Shown here piece after piece: positions 17,850 to 26,225 of a stretch of DNA of 64,000 bases. The notes beneath the pieces are model-generated. The model made no database searches and was not told the origin of the DNA. It was given only the letters and a program-made list of their open reading frames with translations. The position numbers were made by a program, and so were the translations under genes. Every line of letters starts with the position of its first letter. The stretch's first letter is position 1. Where the stretch lies: contig JAGCDQ010000056.1 in the NCBI GenBank assembly GCA_017651245.1, positions 1-64,000 of the forward strand, written 5' to 3'. Source of the DNA: Bacteroidaceae bacterium. Its GTDB lineage: Bacteria > Bacteroidota > Bacteroidia > Bacteroidales > Bacteroidaceae.

Positions 17850-17982
17850 ACTGTAATCAACAGATTCTTGTTTCTTCTTCCGAAATAAATCCAACAACCA
17901 CATATTATATAAATGAAGAGAGTGTACCAAGGGTCTGACGACCGCCGATACACCCTCATAGGATTTTCCTTTTCAATCAGGA

Positions 17983-18588
17983 TTAGTCTTCTGATGATTC
18001 TGCCTCAGCTGCAGCAGCACGAGCAGCGCGAGTCATACGAACAGCACAAACGACAACTTCCTTAGAGGTAATAATCTCAAGACCTTCATAAGAAAGCTCA
18101 CCGACCTTCATTGCCTTACCAAGTGCAAGGTTCGTTACATCAATGTCAAGTGTGTCTGGGAACTGAGTGTAGAGAGCCTTAACAGCCAACTTGCGAACAT
18201 TGAGTGCCAACTTACCACCGGCACGTACACCCTCTGCAAGACCGTTAAGTTTCACAGGAATCTCAAACACAACAGGCTTATCTTCTGTAATCTGATAGAA
18301 ATCAACGTGCACAGGACGATCGGTCACGAAATCACACTGAAGGTCCTTCAGGATAGCCTTAACAGGTGTGCCGTCAACGATGAGGTTCACGATGTAAACA
18401 TTAGGAGTGTAAAGAAGCTTTGCCAACTCTTTCTCAGAGATCTTGATTGACTTTGCCACAGGAAGACCGTTCTCGCCCTTCTCTACTCCATAAAATACTG
18501 CTGGGATTTGACCAGCACGACGAAGGTCACGACTGGCCTTCTTGCCATACTCAGTACGAGTCTGAGCGTTAATTGTAATTTCTTTCAT
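17983..18588 (-). CDS. rplY: 50S ribosomal protein L25/general stress protein Ctc
   Basis: 201 residues, the long (CTC) form: an N-terminal L25 domain that binds 5S rRNA (EYGKKASRDLRRAGQIPAVFYG, residues 13-34) and a C-terminal TL5-type beta domain (VFEIPVKLNGLAEGVRAGGKL). The tail is Ala/Glu-rich. A near-perfect promoter lies about 105 bases upstream (18693-18724). In many bacteria rplY/ctc precedes pth, as here. Confidence 0.93.
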   Translation of the reverse strand: MKEITINAQTRTEYGKKASRDLRRAGQIPAVFYGVEKGENGLPVAKSIKISEKELAKLLYTPNVYIVNLIVDGTPVKAILKDLQCDFVTDRPVHVDFYQITEDKPVVFEIPVKLNGLAEGVRAGGKLALNVRKLAVKALYTQFPDTLDIDVTNLALGKAMKVGELSYEGLEIITSKEVVVCAVRMTRAARAAAAEAESSED

Positions 18589-18692
18589 CTTAAAAAATTG
18601 TGTTACTATAAATTAAGTCATTGGCTTAATCTGCCATCACACGATGCCCTCCACAAAACGTGGGGCTTAATGTGTTGCCCAAAAAAGCGGCA

Positions 18693-18724
18693 CAAAGGTA
18701 CGACTTTTGCCCAAAGCGACAAAA
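18693..18724 (-). promoter_or_regulatory. Promoter of rplY-pth-hslR
   Basis: On the minus strand TTTTG (18724-18720), exactly 19 bases, then TACCTTTG (18700-18693): a perfect match to the Bacteroidota housekeeping consensus. Confidence 0.85.
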
Positions 18725-18806
18725 GTTTTTCCCCTAAAAATCATTTTGTTTTTGCAATTCAGGACTTTTTCTGCCGTCAGAAGCGTCTTTTCGCCCCTAT
18801 CACTTA

Positions 18807-19208
18807 TCAGAAAATATCCTTCACCTTGTCCAAGAAGCTCTTCTTCTCAGCCTTATCGTCAGCATCAGCAGAATCAGCAACAGGCTCCGCAGCTTCACCT
18901 TCAGCAGCAACCGAGCTTGCTTCAGATGCTTCTTCCACAGGAGCCACAGCAGGAGCATTACCCTTTGCCACATCCAATGTTCTGGTCAATGCATCAACGA
19001 ACTTCTCGTAATCTTCCTTATAGAGGAATAGTTTATGCTTCTCAAACACAAAACGAGGGCTCTCCATTGTACCCTCATTGATTTTCTTACTCTCCGTAAT
19101 GGCGATATAGCGATCACCATTTCTGCTCTGCTTCACATCAAAATAATAGATGCGCTTGCCCGCCTTGACACTCTCTGAGTAAACCAAGTCTTTGTCTGTA
19201 TCACCCAT
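18807..19208 (-). CDS. DUF3276 (PUR-alpha-like) nucleic-acid-binding protein
   Basis: 133 residues. The N-terminal 65 residues (DLVYSESVKAGKRIYYFDVKQ, YIAITESKK, FVFEKHKLFLYKEDYEKFVDAL) match the DUF3276/PUR family of small single-strand nucleic-acid-binding proteins of Bacteroidota. The rest is a long Ala/Glu/Val-rich, acidic, probably disordered tail (about 90-125) ending in KKSFLDKVKDIF. It is divergent from nusB. Its exact role is not known. Confidence 0.85.
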   Translation of the reverse strand: MGDTDKDLVYSESVKAGKRIYYFDVKQSRNGDRYIAITESKKINEGTMESPRFVFEKHKLFLYKEDYEKFVDALTRTLDVAKGNAPAVAPVEEASEASSVAAEGEAAEPVADSADADDKAEKKSFLDKVKDIF

Positions 19209-19352
19209 ATTATCTTTTATTTTATGTATGTAAATTCATAAATTTGCTACAAAATTGTTACTTTTTTTTCGTTTACACAAGATTTTAAGCCGTTTTTTTT
19301 CATTTTCGTATAATCATTCTTGTAAAAAGACCTTTTTTTCAAAGAAATTCCC

Positions 19353-19360
19353 TAAATTTG
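19353..19360 (+). promoter_or_regulatory. -7 box upstream of nusB
   Basis: TAAATTTG fits TAnnTTTG, about 98 bases before the nusB start, but no TTG sits at the right distance. It is the best candidate in this AT-rich spacer. Confidence 0.4.
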
Positions 19361-19457
19361 CACTCAAATTGTTTACAACATCAAACAAAAAACAAAAGAC
19401 ACAAATATTTATTATTAATACAAAAAAGAAACACACAAAAAAAGAGTTTTTTGGCTT

Positions 19458-20384
19458 ATGATAAACCGCACACTTATCCGTCTGAAAATTGTACAACTTA
19501 TTTATGCTTTCTACCAAAATGGTGGCAAAAACCTAGACACAGCTGAGAAGGAACTCCTTTTCAGTCTATCCAAAGCATACGACCTCTACAACTACATGCT
19601 CCTACTAATTGTGAGCGTGTCACGTTACGCTTTTCAAGAGGTGGAACATAAAGAGCAAATCAACCGTGTTGGGCATATTGACGAAATAGTCAGTCATCGC
19701 TTCGCCGACAACCAGTTCGCTGCACAGCTTGAGAAGAACAAACAGTTGCAGGAGTTTATAGACACAAAGAAAAAGTCTTGGGACAACGACATCGACTACA
19801 TCAAGAAACTCTATATTGACATTGTACAGAGTGAATACTACACAGAATACATGGCAATGGAGAAAGTCACTTATGCCGAAGACCGTGAACTGTGGCGTAA
19901 ACTCTACAAGAACATCATCATGAAAGATGAGCGCATTGATGACATTCTCGAAGAACAGAGCCTTTATTGGAACGACGACCGTGAAGTGGTGGACACTTTC
20001 GTACTCAAAACCATCAAGCGGTTTGACCCTGCTAACGGAGCAAACCAAGAACTCGTACCCGAGTACAAGGACATTGAAGATCAAGAGTTTGCCATTCGTC
20101 TGTTCCGTCGAACCATCACGAACGACGAGTACTACCGTACCCTCATCAGTCAGTGCGTTAAGAATTGGGAATTCAATCGTCTTGCCTACATGGATGTTAT
20201 TATCATGCAGATTGCGGTGGCTGAGTTGCTCAGTTTTCCACAAATACCTGTTTCCGTCACCATCAACGAATACGTCGAGATAGCCAAATGGTACAGCACT
20301 CCTAAGAGTGGAGGCTACGTCAACGGTATCATCGACGCTGTAGCAAAGAAGCTCAAAAGGGAAAATAAACTCACCAAGGCTTGA
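19458..20384 (+). CDS. nusB: Transcription antitermination factor NusB (long form)
   Basis: 308 residues, about twice the length of E. coli NusB. The C-terminal 120 residues carry the helical NusB fold (TLISQCVKNWEFNRLAYMDVIIMQIAVAELL, then FPQIPVSVTINEYVEIAKWYSTPKSGGYVNGIIDAV), where the final block is the family signature. The N-terminal half is an extra helical region found in Bacteroidota versions. It supports rRNA antitermination with NusE/S10. It is the first gene of a plus-strand operon running to about 23 kb. Confidence 0.92.
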   Translation: MINRTLIRLKIVQLIYAFYQNGGKNLDTAEKELLFSLSKAYDLYNYMLLLIVSVSRYAFQEVEHKEQINRVGHIDEIVSHRFADNQFAAQLEKNKQLQEFIDTKKKSWDNDIDYIKKLYIDIVQSEYYTEYMAMEKVTYAEDRELWRKLYKNIIMKDERIDDILEEQSLYWNDDREVVDTFVLKTIKRFDPANGANQELVPEYKDIEDQEFAIRLFRRTITNDEYYRTLISQCVKNWEFNRLAYMDVIIMQIAVAELLSFPQIPVSVTINEYVEIAKWYSTPKSGGYVNGIIDAVAKKLKRENKLTKA

Positions 20385-20425
20385 CACACATTATTTAATA
20401 TTAACAACTAAAATAAATAAACAAT

Positions 20426-20743
20426 ATGTTCACACTTATTCAAGCAGCACAAGGTGCTACAAAAGGTGGCTTCGACTGGAGCATGATCATTATGATTGTT
20501 GCCATGTTCGCCATCGTCTATTTTTTCATGATTAAACCACAGCGCAAGCGTCAAAAAGAAATTGAGAACTTCCGTAAGGGACTTACCATCGGCAGCAAGG
20601 TCATCACAGCCAGTGGTGTACACGGCGAAGTCAAGTCACTCAACGAGGGCACTTCATACCTCACTATCGAGATTTCCAAAGGTGTTACTGTGCAAATAGA
20701 CCGTAACTACGTCTTTGCCGAGGGCACCCAACAGCCACAGTAA
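20426..20743 (+). CDS. yajC: Preprotein translocase subunit YajC
   Basis: 105 residues with one membrane helix (about 23-45, IIMIVAMFAIVYFFMIKPQRKRQKE), which with the KPQRKRQKE that follows is the YajC signature, then a small cytoplasmic domain (LTIGSKVITASGVHGEVKSL). It associates with SecDF at the SecYEG channel. It lies 41 bases after nusB behind an A-rich leader, in the same operon. Confidence 0.95.
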   Translation: MFTLIQAAQGATKGGFDWSMIIMIVAMFAIVYFFMIKPQRKRQKEIENFRKGLTIGSKVITASGVHGEVKSLNEGTSYLTIEISKGVTVQIDRNYVFAEGTQQPQ

Positions 20744-20782
20744 TAAGGTCATAAATGGCACTCACCATTTGAGAATCCACCC

Positions 20783-21763
20783 ATGCTGATGGACTTCGTT
20801 AATCTGATATTCAGGAGATTGCGATTGATTAAATTCGACCGCAATCTTCCTGTGTTTCTTATTTTCCTTGTTCTCTCCACCATCTTCTGGTTCTTGCAAA
20901 CTATTCAAGAGACCACCGAAGTCATTCTCACCTATCGGCTCACCATTGAGGATCTTCCCAACGACATTGTCTTTACAGGTGATATGCCTTCCGAAATCAA
21001 TGTCAACTATACCAGCAAGGGTTGGAACGCTTTCTATTACAAATTCATGCGTAACGATGCCCCTGAGCTCGTCATAAACTTCAAAGAAGTCAACCAAAAA
21101 TCTGGCAAAGTCATCATTGATACAAACGTGCTCCGACGTGCAGTTCTGCGTCGCAAGCCTCAGGGCATGGACTTTAAATCAACCTCCCCCAGTAAAATAG
21201 AAGTATTCTATTCCAACGGACAGCACAAGCGCGTGCCAGTCATCTTCAATGGGCACGTCAGCACCACTGCTGGACGTTACCAATGTGGCACTATCCTTAT
21301 GCCCGACTCCATTGACATCTATGCCCCCAAACACATCTATGGGAGCATCAACTACGTCAAAACTGAGAATGTCACTTACACCGACCTCGAAGACACTCTC
21401 CAAACCCGGCTTGCCCTCCTCGTACCACGTGGAGCCAAAGCCATCCCAGACTCTGTCGATGCCAACATCTGCGTTGACATCTTTACAGACAAGACTCTCC
21501 AGGCACCAATCTACAGCGAAAATGTGCCCCACAGCAAACTCATCCGCACCTTCCCCCCTAAGGTCAGCATTACCTTCCTTGTGAGTTCCACCCTATACGA
21601 TGAAATTTCCTCTGACGACTTCCTGCTCGTCATCGACTATAAAGAACTACAAAACAGTCCTAAGCAATGTCGCGTCCATGTCCGACAAAAACCGTCAAAC
21701 ATACGCAACTTGCGCATTAGTCCAGAAACTGTCGAATACATCATAGAGCAATCTAACGAATGA
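20783..21763 (+). CDS. YbbR-domain (CdaR-like) protein
   Basis: 326 residues. One N-terminal membrane segment (about 22-42, LPVFLIFLVLSTIFWFLQTI) anchors an exported part containing YbbR-type beta domains (EVILTYRLTIEDLPNDIVF, INVNYTSKG, and later PKVSITFLVSSTLYDEI). In Firmicutes the related CdaR regulates the c-di-AMP cyclase; in Bacteroidota the role is not settled. The FWFLQ motif just after the helix is typical. A second in-frame ATG lies at 20789. Its stop overlaps coaE's start by 4 bases. Confidence 0.82.
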   Translation: MLMDFVNLIFRRLRLIKFDRNLPVFLIFLVLSTIFWFLQTIQETTEVILTYRLTIEDLPNDIVFTGDMPSEINVNYTSKGWNAFYYKFMRNDAPELVINFKEVNQKSGKVIIDTNVLRRAVLRRKPQGMDFKSTSPSKIEVFYSNGQHKRVPVIFNGHVSTTAGRYQCGTILMPDSIDIYAPKHIYGSINYVKTENVTYTDLEDTLQTRLALLVPRGAKAIPDSVDANICVDIFTDKTLQAPIYSENVPHSKLIRTFPPKVSITFLVSSTLYDEISSDDFLLVIDYKELQNSPKQCRVHVRQKPSNIRNLRISPETVEYIIEQSNE

Positions 21764-22368
21764 TACGCATTGGCATCACAGGAGGTATCGGCAGTGGAAA
21801 GACCTACGTCTGCCAACTGCTTAAGCAACGTGGCATTCCCGTCTATCACTGCGACGACGAAGCCAAACGTCTGATGACTGAAAGCCCTGTCATCCGCAGA
21901 AAACTGTGCGAACTCATCGGCAATGATGCATACATAGACAAAACATTAAACAAACCCCTCATCGCACAATATCTCTTTGCCAGCGATGATCACGCTAATC
22001 GCATCAACGCCATCGTCCATCCTGTTGTCCGACAAGATTTCCTCCAATGGACGAAGCGGCAGTTAGGAGCGCCCCTCGTCGCACAAGAGTGCGCCCTTCT
22101 TTTTGAGTCTGGCTTCCAAGACACTGTCGATTTCACCGTCGAGGTCTATGCCCCACTCTCCCTTAGGATTCAACGCACCACACAGCGCGACCATGCCACT
22201 CCAGAGCAGATTAAGGAACGCATAGCACATCAGATGGATGAAGAAGAAAAACGGCAACTCGCCGACTATTGCATTCTTAACGATGGCACCACCGATCTCA
22301 ATGCACAAATCAGCCAGTTGCTCTCCCAATTCAACAACCAGAAAAAAAACAATAAACAGAATGATTAG
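21760..22368 (+). CDS. coaE: Dephospho-CoA kinase
   Basis: 202 residues, normal for the family. It catalyses the last step of coenzyme A synthesis, adding the 3'-phosphate to dephospho-CoA. The P-loop GGIGSGKTY (8-16) follows the first strand, then YHCDDEAKRL (the Asp pair binds metal and substrate), HPVVRQDF and QECALLFESGF. The start overlaps ybbR by 4 bases and the end overlaps the DUF5606 gene by 8, so translation is coupled. Confidence 0.95.
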   Translation: MIRIGITGGIGSGKTYVCQLLKQRGIPVYHCDDEAKRLMTESPVIRRKLCELIGNDAYIDKTLNKPLIAQYLFASDDHANRINAIVHPVVRQDFLQWTKRQLGAPLVAQECALLFESGFQDTVDFTVEVYAPLSLRIQRTTQRDHATPEQIKERIAHQMDEEEKRQLADYCILNDGTTDLNAQISQLLSQFNNQKKNNKQND

Positions 22369-22798
22369 AAAAATTCTCGCCATTTCAGGCAAACCAGGGC
22401 TTTATAAGCTCATCTCACGAGGCAATAAAAGCCTCATTGTAGAAACCGTCGATGAACAGAAGAAACGCATCCCTGCCTTCGGAGCTGATCGCGTCGTATC
22501 TCTCGGCGACATCTCCATCTACACCGACAACGATAGTGAGGTCAAACTTGCCAGCGTATTCGAGTCTATCAAACAGAACTACGGCGAAAAGCCTCTTGAC
22601 CTCTCTGCAAAAAAAGCATCACAGGAGGATATCATTGCTTTTTTTGCCAAAGTGCTGCCAAACTACGACACGGATCGAGTACGTGTCAGCGATATGCGCA
22701 AGGTCCTTTCCTGGTACAATATCCTCACAGCCAACGGCATCACAGAGTTCGTCAGCCAAGAGGAAGAAACTGAGGGTGACACAGCAGAAAAAGAATGA
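22361..22798 (+). CDS. DUF5606 family protein
   Basis: 145 residues from the ATG at 22361 (MIRKILAISGKPGLYKLISRG); longer in-frame starts would run back into coaE. The N-terminal half is an SH3-like or KOW-like beta domain (SGKPGLYKLISRGNKSLIVE, DRVVSLGDISIYTD), the second half helical with a conserved MRKVLSWYNIL block, and the tail is acidic. It is a conserved small protein of Bacteroidota, usually next to coaE; its function is unknown. Overlaps of 8 and 4 bases join it to both neighbours. Confidence 0.85.
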   Translation: MIRKILAISGKPGLYKLISRGNKSLIVETVDEQKKRIPAFGADRVVSLGDISIYTDNDSEVKLASVFESIKQNYGEKPLDLSAKKASQEDIIAFFAKVLPNYDTDRVRVSDMRKVLSWYNILTANGITEFVSQEEETEGDTAEKE

Positions 22799-22986
22799 TA
22801 GATAGATTACCCAAAGACCCGTTCATGTTGGTGTCGAGCATCAACATGCTCCTCAGAGACGGAGAATTTGATTCTTTGGAAGAGTTGTGTGCCTACTTTG
22901 ACTACGAGTTGGACGTCATGAAGGCAGAGTTGCTTGCAAGCGGCTATACGTACGACGAGGAGCAGAAGCAGGTGAAAGCTTGTTGA
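22795..22986 (+). CDS. DUF4250 family protein
   Basis: 63 residues beginning MIDRLPKDPFMLVSSINMLLRDGEF, the recognisable DUF4250 block, followed by a helical LEELCAYFDYELDVMKAEL region. It is cytoplasmic, acidic and of unknown function. Its start overlaps the DUF5606 stop by 4 bases, and it is the last gene of the nusB operon, followed directly by a strong terminator. Confidence 0.85.
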   Translation: MIDRLPKDPFMLVSSINMLLRDGEFDSLEELCAYFDYELDVMKAELLASGYTYDEEQKQVKAC

Positions 22987-23010
22987 GACATACAAAAGGA
23001 CAAAACAAAA

Positions 23011-23045
23011 AGAGAGGATGTGCTCGAGCACACCCTCTCTTTTAT
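23011..23045 (+). terminator. Terminator of the nusB operon
   Basis: A stem AGAGAGG...CCTCTCT enclosing the near-perfect palindrome TGTGCTCGAGCACA, followed by TTTAT. The stem is long enough that it could also stop transcription arriving from the opposite strand. Confidence 0.85.
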
Positions 23046-23064
23046 GGTTGATAGAAATGGTTTC

Positions 23065-24336
23065 TTATTTGAAAAGCAACTGTGCGAATTCATAGAGGCT
23101 ACGACGCCAAGTGTGGAACTCGTGTGCTGTGCCTGGTGATTCATAACCAACAGCATTCATGCCGAGCTGCTCCTTGATGTTCTTAGCAGCTTCTACACAA
23201 CCCATGTTCTCCTTGCCACCACCACTCATGAAGAGAAGTTTGGTGTTCTTAGCGAAACCTTCTGAGTTCTTCACCTGGTCAACACTCCAAGCACCGCTAC
23301 TGAATGAACCTACATAAGCGAATTTGCCAGGATTAGCAAGAGTGACCTCACGAGCCTGCATACCACCCATTGAGAGACCTGCATATGCACGATGTGCAGG
23401 ATCAGCAACCACGCGGTAGTTCTTCTCTACCATTGGCATGATATCATTGAAGAGCACATTCTTGAAATCTTCAGCAAAGCCGCCACCAAAACCACCAAAG
23501 CCGCCAAAGCCACCTTGTGGACGCTGACCACCCTGAGGACGCTGACCACCCTGAGGACGCTGACCACCCTGAGGACGCTGACCGCCCTGAAGACCTTGAG
23601 GCATCTCACCTGCTGGAAATGGTTTATTTGCATTCAGACCATTATCCATCACGACAATGAATGGAACAGCCTTCTTAGCTGCGATGAGGTTATCCAAGAT
23701 AGAGGCAACATGACCCTGATATGGCCAGCTGTACTCGTTCTCACCCATACCGTGCTGCAGATACAGAACTGGGAACTTCTTGGTAGGATTAGTGAAGTAC
23801 TCGTTAGGCAGATAAACGAAGCAACGACGCATCTTCTCTGTGTAAGAAGAATAGTAGTAAACCTCACCCATAGAGCCTTGAGGAACATTCTTCACCTGCC
23901 AGAAATCCTGGTCTTCAGAAGGAACCTCGATACCGCTACCCCAACGGCTTGCACCATAGTAGTAGAGACTTCCTGGATCGGGCACACTTGCTCCGTCGAC
24001 ATTCAACTGATAGTAGTGGAAACCTGGATCCTGAGGAGCAGAAGTACCTGTCCATACACCATTCTCGTCCTTGGTCATGGTATAAATCTTACCTGCAATG
24101 TCAAGACCTACCTTTGTAGCATTAGGAGCAGAAATCTGAGCACGAACTTGGCGCGCTGAATTCACCATAGGATACTGTTTGTTGTCCTGATTGCTTAATG
24201 CTGGTTTGAAGTCCTCTGATACAGCTGCTTCTGAGTCTACCCAAGGGTTTCCCTGGCCACGACCGCCAAAACCACCAAACTGTGCAGACGCTGTCAAGCT
24301 AACAAGCGTCATCAATGATAGAATAATTTTTTTCAT
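23065..24336 (-). CDS. Secreted CE1-like esterase
   Basis: 423 residues with a signal peptide (MKKIILSLMTLVSLTASAQ). An N-terminal E-set/CBM48-like beta domain (about 65-150) is followed by an esterase D-type alpha/beta hydrolase: RRCFVYLPNEYFTN, PVLYLQHGMGENEYSW, the nucleophile elbow GLSMGG, and HEFHTWRRSLYEF with the catalytic His. This matches feruloyl/acetyl-xylan esterases. An unusual insert near residues 245-285 is a low-complexity QRPQGG array followed by FGG repeats; the mature N-terminus also starts FGGFGGRGQG. It lies 142 bases past another esterase gene on the same strand, separated by a terminator. A role in plant-polymer breakdown is inference. Confidence 0.85.
   Translation of the reverse strand: MKKIILSLMTLVSLTASAQFGGFGGRGQGNPWVDSEAAVSEDFKPALSNQDNKQYPMVNSARQVRAQISAPNATKVGLDIAGKIYTMTKDENGVWTGTSAPQDPGFHYYQLNVDGASVPDPGSLYYYGASRWGSGIEVPSEDQDFWQVKNVPQGSMGEVYYYSSYTEKMRRCFVYLPNEYFTNPTKKFPVLYLQHGMGENEYSWPYQGHVASILDNLIAAKKAVPFIVVMDNGLNANKPFPAGEMPQGLQGGQRPQGGQRPQGGQRPQGGQRPQGGFGGFGGFGGGFAEDFKNVLFNDIMPMVEKNYRVVADPAHRAYAGLSMGGMQAREVTLANPGKFAYVGSFSSGAWSVDQVKNSEGFAKNTKLLFMSGGGKENMGCVEAAKNIKEQLGMNAVGYESPGTAHEFHTWRRSLYEFAQLLFK
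23512..23590 (-). repeat. 18-base tandem repeat inside the esterase gene
   Basis: The unit CCACCCTGAGGACGCTGA is repeated with near identity about four times. It encodes repeated Gln-Arg-Pro-Gln-Gly-Gly. Because the unit is a multiple of three, copy-number change would alter linker length without breaking the frame. Confidence 0.85.
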
Positions 24337-24413
24337 GTGATTAGTAAAAAATAAAAATATAAATAATGTAAAAGTTATAACGTCTTTTTGACAGCATACA
24401 CCCCTAAAGGTTT

Positions 24414-24456
24414 AAAAACAATAGTTGCCTTACACGATAAGACAACTATTGTTTTT
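24414..24456 (-). terminator. Terminator after the carboxylesterase gene
   Basis: A long inverted repeat (ACAATAGTTG with CAACTATTGT, extended by CTTA/TAAG near the loop) flanked by A and T runs on both sides. It follows the minus-strand gene that ends at 24479 and could work in both directions. Confidence 0.85.
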
Positions 24457-24478
24457 ACCATTCACTTGGAGCTGTTAT

Positions 24479-26008
24479 TTAACGACCAAAGCCACCAAAG
24501 CCAAAGCCTTGTCCCTGAGGTGCTTTCTCTGGCTCACCGAAGAAGGAAGCCTCAGCATCCTTGTCGTTGAGTTTGAACACCATGAACTTAGGATTCTGCT
24601 CTGTGCAAGGAGCCCATGCGCCACCCTTAGGACCATTAGGATCGCTGTACTTAGCAAAGTTGGTCCAAGCAGTCAGCATCTTCTCAGAAAGATCCCAGTC
24701 ACCCTTTGTCCAAGGACGCCAGCAGTGCTTGAGTGACTTGAACACGAACCAAAGGTCTGATGAGTGGAAAGCACCCTTCAAACGCTGAGTAACTTCTGGG
24801 TGAGAACCATCGTCTGGCAATGGACGTGCAAACTCATAAGCCCATGCCTTACCACCCTTCTGTGCACGAACTTTGCAGAACTCTGCAATGTTTGGAGCCA
24901 TGTCGCCCATATCGTTGAGGGTGTAACCAATCATATAAGGAACGTCTGCCAATGTGCCTTCACGAGTAGCATCGTCAAAGCTCTTCACGCTGACATAACC
25001 ATCGATCATTGGCATATAGCCCATGCCCATACGCATCATGCCGCCCATGCCACCACCTTGCTGGTTAGCGCTGTTCACTTGTGAGTAAATAGTAGGCAAT
25101 GCGAAAACAGTCTCGGTTGAAGCCTGACGCATCTTCTGCAAGTCAGTCATACCAGCCCAGTCAAACATCTTCTTGGCGTTGTTGGCTGCATCTTCAACAG
25201 TGCCACCGCTGTAACGGCCACCCATCATGCCACCACCATTAGGATTAGGAATGCTAAGACCCTGAGCACTCATGATGACTGCCTTGTGGAACAAACCACG
25301 AGCCAGTGGAGACTCACAAAGGGTGCGCACGCTACCACCACCTGCACTCTGTCCGAAGATGGTCACGTTGTTGGGGTCACCACCAAACTGAGCGATGTTC
25401 TTCTTGATCCACTTGAGTGCCTCAATCTGGTCGAGGATACCATAGTTGCCTGATACCTTGTTGGGGCTTTCAGCTGCAAGATCTGGGTGACAAAGGAATC
25501 CGAAGATGCCAAGACGGTAGTTGATGGTTACGAGCACCACGTCCTTGGCACCCCACTCTTGTCCGTCGAACTCTGGCTCAGAACCAAAGCCCTCACGATA
25601 GCCACCACCATGAATCCACAGGGCAACAGGAAGTTTCTTGCTGGCATTGCCTGGAGCCTTTGTCCAGACATTCAGATAGAGACAGTCCTCGCTGAAGGCA
25701 GCCTCCTTGCCATAACCCCATTCCGTGTAGTAACCACCAGTGTACTGGATAGCCTGATAACTTGGACGGCCAAAAGTGTCGCAAATCTTCACACCCTTCC
25801 AAGGCACAACGGGCTGTGGAGCCTTCCAACGATTCTCTCTGATAGGAGGAGCAGCATAAGGAATTCCACGATAAACGAACACCTCAGGATGATCGTCAGC
25901 CTTCACGCCCTGCACCTGACCACCTTCGATAGTCAACACAGGATTGTTCTGTGCGTTGCCACTTGCACATGCGAGCAGAAATGACAAGCCTAAAAGAAGT
26001 TTTTTCAT
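24479..26008 (-). CDS. Secreted type-B carboxylesterase
   Basis: 509 residues from the ATG at 26008 (MKKLLLGLSFLLACASGNAQ, a signal peptide); an in-frame start further upstream would add an unlikely leader. The carboxylesterase signatures are clear: VFVYRGIPYAAPP, EDCLYLNVW, GGGYREGFGSEPEF, the nucleophile motif FGQSAGGGSV, and a late HSSDLWFVF with the catalytic His region. Met/Gly-rich inserts (GGGMMGG, GGGMGGMMRMGMGYM) and a C-terminal GQGFGFGGFGR are unusual and echo the FGG repeats of the next esterase. The two genes are probably functionally linked; the substrate is unknown. Confidence 0.9.
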   Translation of the reverse strand: MKKLLLGLSFLLACASGNAQNNPVLTIEGGQVQGVKADDHPEVFVYRGIPYAAPPIRENRWKAPQPVVPWKGVKICDTFGRPSYQAIQYTGGYYTEWGYGKEAAFSEDCLYLNVWTKAPGNASKKLPVALWIHGGGYREGFGSEPEFDGQEWGAKDVVLVTINYRLGIFGFLCHPDLAAESPNKVSGNYGILDQIEALKWIKKNIAQFGGDPNNVTIFGQSAGGGSVRTLCESPLARGLFHKAVIMSAQGLSIPNPNGGGMMGGRYSGGTVEDAANNAKKMFDWAGMTDLQKMRQASTETVFALPTIYSQVNSANQQGGGMGGMMRMGMGYMPMIDGYVSVKSFDDATREGTLADVPYMIGYTLNDMGDMAPNIAEFCKVRAQKGGKAWAYEFARPLPDDGSHPEVTQRLKGAFHSSDLWFVFKSLKHCWRPWTKGDWDLSEKMLTAWTNFAKYSDPNGPKGGAWAPCTEQNPKFMVFKLNDKDAEASFFGEPEKAPQGQGFGFGGFGR

Positions 26009-26086
26009 GTTAAAATAATGTTTAGGTTGTAAAAATAAGAATAGATATATTTGATATAAATTTTGATAGATAGTAACATCCGAGGG

Positions 26087-26094
26087 CAAAGATA
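26087..26094 (-). promoter_or_regulatory. -7 box of the carboxylesterase gene
   Basis: TATCTTTG on the minus strand, about 80 bases before the start. No TTG is seen at 19-21 bases upstream. Confidence 0.45.
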
Positions 26095-26225
26095 GGAAGA
26101 ATATCTCAAACAATCATCATTTTTGCCATAAAAGAATGAATTTATTTGTCCATAATGCATTTTTTTGCGATATTCGCAACGAAAATAACAATCCATCTAT
26201 TTCCTATTTAATTATCAAACATCAA

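Noticed and set aside
23512-23590. CRISPR-like short repeat array
   Set aside because: The units are 18 bases with no spacers and are translated as a protein repeat. No CRISPR array or cas gene was seen anywhere in the window.
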